Shown: in pieces, positions 57,880 to 64,000 of the stretch
Layout of the letters: every line of letters starts with the position of its first letter
How positions within the stretch are numbered: position 1 is the stretch's first letter
Source of the DNA: Pasteurellaceae bacterium
GTDB lineage: Bacteria > Pseudomonadota > Gammaproteobacteria > Enterobacterales > Pasteurellaceae
Reading direction: 5' to 3'
Length of the DNA: 64,000 nt
Assembly: GCA_030527795.1 (NCBI GenBank)
Contig: JAUNAB010000001.1
Location: 62,001-126,000, forward strand
Position numbers and translations under genes: made by a program
Notes under the pieces: model-generated
Told to the model about the DNA's origin: nothing
The model's input: only the letters and a program-made list of their open reading frames with translations
Database searches by the model: none

Positions 57880-59805
57880 ATGGCATTAATTAGTTTAACA
57901 AATGGGTATCTTTCTTTTAGTGATCATCCTTTGCTTGATTACGCAGATTTACAGATTGAACCGAATGAACGTGTATGTTTAGTTGGGCGTAACGGGGCGG
58001 GCAAGTCCACTTTATTGAAAATCTTAGCTGGTGATGTGGTGTTAGATGACGGTAAATTGCAACTTGAGAAAGAGCTAGTGATTTCGCGTTTAGAGCAAGA
58101 TCCACCACGGCACGCACAGGGAAATGTGTTTGATTATGTGGCGGAAGGCATTGCTGATTTAGCTGATTTATTGAAAAAATATCATCATATTTCACAACAG
58201 TTAGAGCAAGATTATAGCGAAACTTTATTAAATCAGCTCGCAAGCGTGCAAGCGGAGTTAGAACACGCGGACGGTTGGCAATTTGATAGTAAAATTCGCG
58301 AAGTGTTAACGAAACTTGAGTTAAATCCCGACACGAAGTTGGCGGAATTATCGGGCGGTTGGTTGCGTAAAGCGGCATTGGCACGAGCATTGGTGTGCAA
58401 TCCTGATGTGTTATTACTTGATGAACCCACTAACCACCTTGATGTTGAAGCGATTGAATGGTTAGAAACCTTTTTGCTGGATTTTAGTGGTAGTATTGTG
58501 TTTATTTCCCACGATCGTTCATTTATTCGCAAAATGGCAACTCGGATTGTTGATTTAGACCGCGGTAAATTGGTGTCTTACCCAGGTAATTATGATCTTT
58601 ATCTAACCACAAAAGAAGAGAATTTACGCGTAGAAGCTTTGCAAAATGAATTATTTGATAAAAAATTAGCACAAGAAGAAGTGTGGATTCGCCAGGGTAT
58701 TAAGGCACGGCGTACCCGTAATGAAGGGCGTGTGCGTGCATTAAAAGCCCTCCGAGAAGAACGCCGTAACCGCCGTGATGTGCTAGGCAGTGCGAAATTG
58801 CAATTAGATAATTCAAGCCGTTCAGGCAAAATTGTGTTTGAATTGGAAAGCGCAAGCTATCAAATTGGTGGAAAAACCTTATTGCGTGATTTCACTAGCA
58901 CGATTTTACGCGGTGATAAAATTGCGTTAGTGGGGCCAAACGGTTGCGGAAAAACGACATTTATCAAGCTATTGTTAAATGAATTGCAAGCAGATACCGG
59001 CACAATTCGCAGTGGAACAAAATTGGATATTGCCTATTTTGATCAATATCGTGCGGATCTTGATCCTGAAAAAAACGTAATGGATAACGTGGCAGACGGC
59101 AAGCAAGATATTGAAGTCAACGGTATTAAACGCCACGTTTTAGGTTATTTGCAAGATTTCTTATTTCCCCCTAAACGAGCAATGACCCCCGTCAAAGCCT
59201 TATCAGGTGGGGAACGTAATCGTCTATTGCTTGCCAAATTATTATTAAAACCAAATAACTTATTGATTTTAGATGAACCGACCAATGATTTGGATGTAGA
59301 AACCCTAGAGCTATTAGAAGAAATTCTAGCGGACTATCAAGGCACGTTATTGATTGTTAGTCACGACCGACAATTTATTGATAATGTGGCGACAGAATGT
59401 TATTTCTTTGAAGGCAATGGCGTGCTGAATAAATATGTGGGTGGCTTTTTTGATGCGAAACAGCAACAACAAAACTCCTTTGCACAACGCGTGGAACCAC
59501 CCAAAGTAAAAAATACCACAGAGATTAAGGTTGCGGTTACAGAAACAAAAAATGCGGAAAAATCCCGTGCGGTAAAATTATCTTACAAAGAACAGCGTGA
59601 GCTTGAACAGTTGCCACAACTACTAGAACAGCTTGAACAAAAAATAAATGCGTTGCAACTTGAGATTGCCGATCCTGAATTTTTTCAGCAGGCTCACGAT
59701 GTGAGTAGTGCAAAGTTACAGGAACTTGCTGATTGTGAACAGCAACTTGAACAAGCCTTCAGCCGTTGGGAAGCCTTAGAAGAGAAAAAAGCTCAAACGC
59801 AGTAA
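57880..59805 (+). CDS. uup: ABC-F ATPase Uup
   Basis: 641 residues from the ATG at 57880, which gives the usual start MALISLTNGYLSFSDHPLLD. Two ATPase domains: Walker A GRNGAGKSTL and GPNGCGKTTF, signatures LSGGWLRKAALARAL and LSGGERNRLLLAKLL, Walker B LLLDEPTNHLD and LILDEPTNDLD. A C-terminal coiled coil binds DNA or ribosome in the family. It is a soluble translation/ribosome-associated ATPase. Confidence 0.95.
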   Translation: MALISLTNGYLSFSDHPLLDYADLQIEPNERVCLVGRNGAGKSTLLKILAGDVVLDDGKLQLEKELVISRLEQDPPRHAQGNVFDYVAEGIADLADLLKKYHHISQQLEQDYSETLLNQLASVQAELEHADGWQFDSKIREVLTKLELNPDTKLAELSGGWLRKAALARALVCNPDVLLLDEPTNHLDVEAIEWLETFLLDFSGSIVFISHDRSFIRKMATRIVDLDRGKLVSYPGNYDLYLTTKEENLRVEALQNELFDKKLAQEEVWIRQGIKARRTRNEGRVRALKALREERRNRRDVLGSAKLQLDNSSRSGKIVFELESASYQIGGKTLLRDFTSTILRGDKIALVGPNGCGKTTFIKLLLNELQADTGTIRSGTKLDIAYFDQYRADLDPEKNVMDNVADGKQDIEVNGIKRHVLGYLQDFLFPPKRAMTPVKALSGGERNRLLLAKLLLKPNNLLILDEPTNDLDVETLELLEEILADYQGTLLIVSHDRQFIDNVATECYFFEGNGVLNKYVGGFFDAKQQQQNSFAQRVEPPKVKNTTEIKVAVTETKNAEKSRAVKLSYKEQRELEQLPQLLEQLEQKINALQLEIADPEFFQQAHDVSSAKLQELADCEQQLEQAFSRWEALEEKKAQTQ

Positions 59806-59819
59806 GTTGATAAGGCTGA

Positions 59820-59862
59820 AAATCGCGGTCAGAAAAACGTTTGAAATTTTGACCGCAGTATC
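59820..59862. terminator. Degenerate inverted uptake-signal pair after uup
   Basis: AATCGCGGTCAGAAAAA facing AAATTTTGACCGCAGTA: both cores carry one change but the stem remains. Confidence 0.6.
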
Positions 59863-59904
59863 GGCGAAGTGGGTACAATAACGGATCAAAATGGGGCAGA
59901 ATCA

Positions 59905-60759
59905 ATGAAAAAAACGCTACGATTTTTATTAGTTATTTTGTTGTTGGGAATTGGTGCTGTCGCTTATTTATGGACAGCGTTCACGCTTTATGAACCGCCA
60001 TTTGTCCAGTTTCGTGCAGCTGACGAAATTGAATATCAGCCTAAACTGCCTTTTTGTATGCAATCAACCCGTCCGCCTGAATGGTTAACGCAAAAGAGAT
60101 TGCGATTTTTAGTTTGGAATATGCACAAGGGGGCGGATGCTGGTTGGCAACAGGATCTTGCTCGGCTAGCACAAGATCGTGATTTTTTATTGCTGCAAGA
60201 AGTGTCTTCTCAGCAAAATTTGGAACATACTTTACCGATACCGTTTCAAAGCAGTTTATATGGCAGTGCATTTGCTTATCAAGGAGAGAAATCAGGCGTG
60301 CAAATGTTAAGTCGTTTTAGTCCCGATCTTTATTGTGTTGCATCACAAGCTGAACCTTGGATTCGTATTCCAAAAGTGGCGAGTGCAATGCGATTTCCGC
60401 TTAATGAACAATCGGCGTTATTAATAGTGAATGTCCATTTTATTAATTTTGAATGGCAACCGCAAGCGTATCGTTCCCATTTGGATAAAATGATGCAGTT
60501 AATTGCTAAGCACAATGGCCCTGTGATTTTAACGGGAGATTTTAATAGTTGGAGCCAAGCACGTTTAGCTGTGTTACAAGAGCTTACAACGAAGTATCAG
60601 CTTAATGCGGCTAAATTTATGCCCGATCATCGTTTGTATGCCTTTGGTAATCCGCTCGATCAGTTTTTTGTCCGCGGTGCGCATATTGTTCAGGCGAGTA
60701 CCGAAACCGTGCAAAGTTCAGATCATAATCCGTTGTTAGTTGAAATTGAATTAGATTAA
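59905..60759 (+). CDS. Endonuclease/exonuclease/phosphatase family protein, YafD-like
   Basis: About 284 residues from the ATG at 59905; an upstream GTG is in frame but overlaps the uptake-signal element. There is one N-terminal membrane segment. The EEP fold shows RFLVWNMHKGAD, FLLLQEVS (metal Glu), ILTGDFNSWS and SDHNPLLVE (catalytic Asp-His). It resembles E. coli YafD, whose substrate is unknown. Confidence 0.87.
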   Translation: MKKTLRFLLVILLLGIGAVAYLWTAFTLYEPPFVQFRAADEIEYQPKLPFCMQSTRPPEWLTQKRLRFLVWNMHKGADAGWQQDLARLAQDRDFLLLQEVSSQQNLEHTLPIPFQSSLYGSAFAYQGEKSGVQMLSRFSPDLYCVASQAEPWIRIPKVASAMRFPLNEQSALLIVNVHFINFEWQPQAYRSHLDKMMQLIAKHNGPVILTGDFNSWSQARLAVLQELTTKYQLNAAKFMPDHRLYAFGNPLDQFFVRGAHIVQASTETVQSSDHNPLLVEIELD

Positions 60760-60773
60760 AGATAGCAATTTTG

Positions 60774-61484
60774 CTAGGTTGTTAACACGAGCATAATAAA
60801 AAAGAGCAAGGATACCCCCATTTCTAACAAGCCAATTTGTTTGGTCGAGAGCTTTTGTTTTGGCACATAATACGCACGTAGTAATGGCACAATAAATGCA
60901 CTGGCTAAGCCTAAATTAAATGGGATAAAGATTAGGCAACAAATCCAGTGGAAAATTAGTGATAGGCGTAAATAAAAGGGATTTTTACGTTCTCGCAGTA
61001 CAGATTTGACATATAAGGTCGTGCCGATAAAAAATAAACTTGGGTAAAGTGCCGTTTGCCATAGCCCTTGATCAAGTTGTCGTTGCGGAAAATAATAGGC
61101 TGCCATTCCTGCGATAGCAAAAATCAAAATTGCGACCAAATCATTGATCAAAGCACGTTCGTTTTTCTGCTTAGTGTAATAAATGCTAACGAAAGAAAGG
61201 GGAAAGATGGCGAGTACAAACCAAATAACTTGCCAATTATAATATAAGGCAGGAAGCGCAAATAAAAGTGACGTGGCAGCATAAATAATGCTCCAACGGC
61301 GGTATAAATCAAGGTTTCGTCCTTTGAACAAACTTAAAAAAGGATAAGTCATTAGGTATAGCGAGAACCACGCTAAACCTAAAAAAAGGTGCCAAATGAT
61401 CGGTTGGGCGTGCAACATACCATATAAAAAAGGCATTAACGCCATCACAATCGCACCGTGTTGGTTAGAAAGTAAAAGTTTCAT
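60774..61484 (-). CDS. YwiC-like integral membrane protein
   Basis: 236 residues, about seven to eight hydrophobic segments. The start LLLSNQHGAIVMALMPFL matches the NQHGA motif of the YwiC-like family. Function unknown. It is monocistronic, convergent with the YafD-like gene and only 14 bases from its stop. Confidence 0.82.
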   Translation of the reverse strand: MKLLLSNQHGAIVMALMPFLYGMLHAQPIIWHLFLGLAWFSLYLMTYPFLSLFKGRNLDLYRRWSIIYAATSLLFALPALYYNWQVIWFVLAIFPLSFVSIYYTKQKNERALINDLVAILIFAIAGMAAYYFPQRQLDQGLWQTALYPSLFFIGTTLYVKSVLRERKNPFYLRLSLIFHWICCLIFIPFNLGLASAFIVPLLRAYYVPKQKLSTKQIGLLEMGVSLLFFIMLVLTT

Positions 61485-61578
61485 AAAATCCCTTTCACAT
61501 AGTCTTTTGCTAAATTTTAGTGGGTTTTAAATGGAAATGATAGATATTTTTGCAATTAATTGGTCATAGGAGAAGAAA

Positions 61579-61935
61579 ATGACAGACATTCAGCGAGTAC
61601 AAGTGAGCCAGCGTTATTCTGAAATTGCGGTGCATAATGGCGTGGTATATTTAGCGGGGCAAGTGCCTGAAGCAACGGTAAATGACAGTGTTTATGCCCA
61701 AACGAAAGAAGTGTTGGGCTTAATTGATCAGCTACTTGAACAGGTTAATTCAGATAAAAGTCGCATTTTAACCGCTCAAGTTTTTCTAGCCGAAATGCAA
61801 GATTATGCGGAAATGAATCGGGCTTGGGATGAATGGGTTGCTGAGAAAAATGCCCCACCACGTGCATGCGTAGAAGCCAAATTGGCTCAATCTAGTTGGA
61901 AAGTTGAAATTGTGGTGGTTGCTGCTCAGCGATAG
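61579..61935 (+). CDS. RidA-family protein
   Basis: 118 residues, YjgF/YER057c/UK114 fold. The conserved arginine lies in PPRACVEAKLAQ, which in RidA positions the imine substrate. It probably belongs to the YoaB-like subgroup that begins IQRVQVSQRYSEIAVHNG. Likely removes reactive enamines/imines. AGGAGAA precedes the ATG. Confidence 0.88.
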   Translation: MTDIQRVQVSQRYSEIAVHNGVVYLAGQVPEATVNDSVYAQTKEVLGLIDQLLEQVNSDKSRILTAQVFLAEMQDYAEMNRAWDEWVAEKNAPPRACVEAKLAQSSWKVEIVVVAAQR

Positions 61936-61936
61936 A

Positions 61937-61979
61937 AACCCGCGGTCAAAATTTGAAAGATTTTTTGACCGTGGTTTTT
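61937..61979. terminator. Inverted uptake-signal pair between convergent RidA and SirB2 genes
   Basis: AACCCGCGGTCAAAATT facing TTTTTTGACCGTGGTTTTTG, with one T change in the right core. Confidence 0.65.
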
Positions 61980-61985
61980 GGGATT

Positions 61986-62348
61986 TTAGTAATGGTATCC
62001 CAAGGTGATTGCACAGACTAACGCAAGCAAGGCAAGTAAGAAAAACAAGGGATTTGATTTGTCGGTTTTTCTGCTAAAAAATTTTGCCGAACAAAAAATA
62101 TAGATCACTAAGCAAGCAAGCTTTCCTACTAACCAAAATATGTCGCTAATTTGCTGAAAGTTAAGTACATAAAAAGCCAGCACGATGCCCGTTGTGAGTA
62201 AGATCGTGTCGCTAATATGGGGTAAAATGGCGAGCAGTTTAATGCTACGCCAATTTTTGTGGTTAATCTGCATTATGCCGCGACAAGCAAGCAACATAAG
62301 GCTGCAAAATGCGGAAATAATATGTAATTGAATGAGATTCATAGACAT
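61986..62348 (-). CDS. SirB2-family membrane protein
   Basis: 120 residues with four predicted membrane segments. The motifs LLLACRGI and LPHISDTILLTTGI are diagnostic for SirB2. Role unknown (named from an invasion-gene regulator locus of Salmonella). Starts at 62348, or at a second ATG two codons later. Confidence 0.85.
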   Translation of the reverse strand: MSMNLIQLHIISAFCSLMLLACRGIMQINHKNWRSIKLLAILPHISDTILLTTGIVLAFYVLNFQQISDIFWLVGKLACLVIYIFCSAKFFSRKTDKSNPLFFLLALLALVCAITLGYHY

Positions 62349-62393
62349 TGCCTTTTGAAGTAAAGTAAAATTCGCCTTCCCGTTTGAAAGGCT

Positions 62394-62440
62394 AAAACCG
62401 CGGTCTAAAATTCAAGTGATTTTTTGACCGCGGTTTTTTT
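62394..62440. terminator. Inverted uptake-signal pair after rnb
   Basis: AAAACCGCGGTCTAAAA facing TTTTTTGACCGCGGTTTTTT, directly at the rnb stop. Confidence 0.75.
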
Positions 62441-64000
62441 AGACGAGATTGCCGATCAAACTACGCGTTTCTTCACGTACTTCAATCAGTTTCATCTTGA
62501 CGCTATCGCCAATTTTGTAACGGCGTTCGCCTTGAATATAAAGGGCGAGTTCATCAGAATTGATTTCCATTTCGTCTTTGCTCGGATGCAAACTGGACGC
62601 TGGAACAAACACGCTTGCCCCATTTTCAAGGATCTGCACGCGTAATCCCCCACGGGTAATATCTTGCACTTCAGCATCAAATACTGTGTTAAGTGCAACT
62701 TTATCCGCTAAATAGCGACAATATAGCCAATCAGCAATATCACGTTCCACTAATCGATTTTGGCGGCGTGCTTCTTGCAGACGAGCTAAGATTTCATCAC
62801 TTGGCGTTACGCAAGGTTGTGCGGTTAACGTGGCTTTGATTAAGCGATGGTTCACCATATCAGAATATTTACGGATTGGCGATGTCCAAGTGGCGTAGCC
62901 TGTTAAGCCTAAACCAAAATGGGGGGCGAGATCTGCTTTAAATTCAGCAAAAGTGAGCCAACGGCGTAAGCGATATTCTAAATAGTCGCTTTCCATTGGT
63001 TCAATATCGTGACGCATACGGCAATATCCCTCTAAGGTTGCAAGATTATCGGGAGAGTAGCGTTCAGTCAGCTCCGCTTGATTTTGTTCATTTGCTAATT
63101 GGTTGAGTAAAAATTGTTGTGCGTTTGGCAAATTCTTTTTATCAAAACCAATATGGGTGTTAAAGATCCCCGTTTTTGCTTGTTCATCTAAGTAATGTGC
63201 TGCACAAATATTGGCAATAATCATTGCTTCTTCAACGATTTGGTTAGCGATACGTCGGTGCTGTGCTTTGATCTCTGCTACGTTGCCGTTTTCGGCGAGT
63301 ACAAAGCTATAATCAGGTTTTTCGCGGAAGAGCAATGCATTTTGTTTACGCCATTGATTGCGAGCAAGGGCAAATTGATGTAATCCATTGACTTGTTGTG
63401 CTATTTCTACGGTTTCAGGCTGCCACGCATCTGGATGTTGTTCGAGATAATCGGACAAATTGTCGTAAACTAATTTAGCTTTAGACTGAATAAAGGCTGA
63501 AACAAACCGCGGTTTTGTACTGATTTCGCCATTCAGATCCGTTTCAATATAACAAACTAACGCAGGGCGTGTTTGGTTTGGCATTAATGAACAGAGATCA
63601 TCGGATAATTCACGTGGCAGCATTGGAATGTTGAATCCTGGTAAATAATTAGTAAAACAACGCTGACGGGCATCTTTTTCAATTTGGCTATCCAAACTAA
63701 TGTAAGCAGTCGGATCGGCAATCGCCACGATTAAACGCCAACCCTGAGTTTGTCCATTATGCTCAATCGGTTCAATGTAAAGCGCATCATCCATATCTTC
63801 GGTGGTCGCACTGTCAATGGTGATGAAGTGAATATCGGTGAGATCTTCACGTGGTTGTTGATCGTGCATTGGATAGCTTTCTGCCCCTTGTACAGGGTAG
63901 CGTGATTGCTGATGACGTGCTAAGGTAACCCACCAAGGTGCGAAGTGATCATCGGCTTGGCAAATAAACTCGCTCACTTGGGCAAACAGAAAACGATCAT
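62439..64000 (-). CDS. rnb: Exoribonuclease II, 5' end outside the window
   Basis: The frame is open to the window edge (codons for DRFLFAQVSEF precede the GTG at 63977), so this is the C-terminal ~520 residues of a protein of about 640-660. The RNB catalytic domain has DSATTEDMDDALYIE (metal aspartates) and FTNYLPGFNIPMLPRELSDDLCSL; HFGLGLTGYATWTSPIRKYSDMVNHR is the RNB signature. A C-terminal S1 domain follows. It degrades mRNA from the 3' end. Confidence 0.96.
   Translation of the reverse strand, partial: DRFLFAQVSEFICQADDHFAPWWVTLARHQQSRYPVQGAESYPMHDQQPREDLTDIHFITIDSATTEDMDDALYIEPIEHNGQTQGWRLIVAIADPTAYISLDSQIEKDARQRCFTNYLPGFNIPMLPRELSDDLCSLMPNQTRPALVCYIETDLNGEISTKPRFVSAFIQSKAKLVYDNLSDYLEQHPDAWQPETVEIAQQVNGLHQFALARNQWRKQNALLFREKPDYSFVLAENGNVAEIKAQHRRIANQIVEEAMIIANICAAHYLDEQAKTGIFNTHIGFDKKNLPNAQQFLLNQLANEQNQAELTERYSPDNLATLEGYCRMRHDIEPMESDYLEYRLRRWLTFAEFKADLAPHFGLGLTGYATWTSPIRKYSDMVNHRLIKATLTAQPCVTPSDEILARLQEARRQNRLVERDIADWLYCRYLADKVALNTVFDAEVQDITRGGLRVQILENGASVFVPASSLHPSKDEMEINSDELALYIQGERRYKIGDSVKMKLIEVREETRSLIGNLV

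Overview
This 64 kb window is chromosomal DNA from a member of the Pasteurellaceae. The evidence is AT-rich coding sequence with dense gene packing, proteins that resemble Haemophilus/Pasteurella/Avibacterium orthologues throughout, and a very abundant dispersed signal that looks like a DNA uptake signal sequence. That signal is not the usual Haemophilus core (AAGTGCGGT). It is a variant, roughly AAACCGCGGTCAAAA, with a palindromic CCGCGG centre, often arranged as inverted pairs between genes. I suspect an Avibacterium/Gallibacterium-like lineage from this signal and the gene content, but the genus cannot be proven from sequence reading alone.

Layout: (0-4 kb) 3' end of an NCS2 purine permease, acetate transporter satP, and fermentative adhE with a near-consensus CRP site. 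(4.4-6.8 kb) ygiW-like OB-fold gene and eptA lipid A phosphoethanolamine transferase, preceded by two QseB/PmrA-type boxes. (6.8-10.8 kb) a decaying patch: frameshifted SRPBCC gene, frameshifted LysR gene, exported alpha/beta hydrolase, nonsense-interrupted ABM-domain gene, divergent TetR regulator. (10.8-11.25 kb) tandem duplication of a 180-bp unit made of uptake-signal cores. (11.2-21.5 kb) nitroreductase, sppA, tyrA, orphan small gene, rplY, two tandem ferritins, ycaO, NSS transporter, nth. (21.5-27.5 kb) complete rnfABCDGE operon, with an internal 129-bp repeat array in rnfC. (27.8-29.9 kb) qseB intact, qseC broken by an in-frame stop. (30-37.5 kb) prlC, hemH, menI, aphA, ydiJ. (37.6-41.6 kb) potABCD. 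(41.9-48.6 kb) pepT, a MalX-like PTS permease with a perfect CRP half-site pair, and efeO-efeB-efeU iron uptake. (48.8-51.4 kb) yfcH, argR, mdh. (51.4-52.7 kb) a relic gene and a truncated, probably dead adenine methylase. (53-64 kb) ACP-type lysozyme-inhibitor/adhesin, rsmI, lpoA, yraN, diaA, inverted dolP, uup, yafD-like, YwiC-like, RidA-like, SirB2-like and the 3' part of rnb.

Themes: anaerobic/mixed-acid metabolism (adhE, rnf, acetate transport), iron handling (ferritins, EfeUOB, ferrochelatase) and envelope remodelling (eptA, lpoA, dolP, aphA). Housekeeping genes look intact. At least six accessory or regulatory genes are broken or truncated, including the sensor kinase whose partner's binding boxes sit in front of ygiW-eptA. 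No rRNA, tRNA, insertion sequence or CRISPR array was found.
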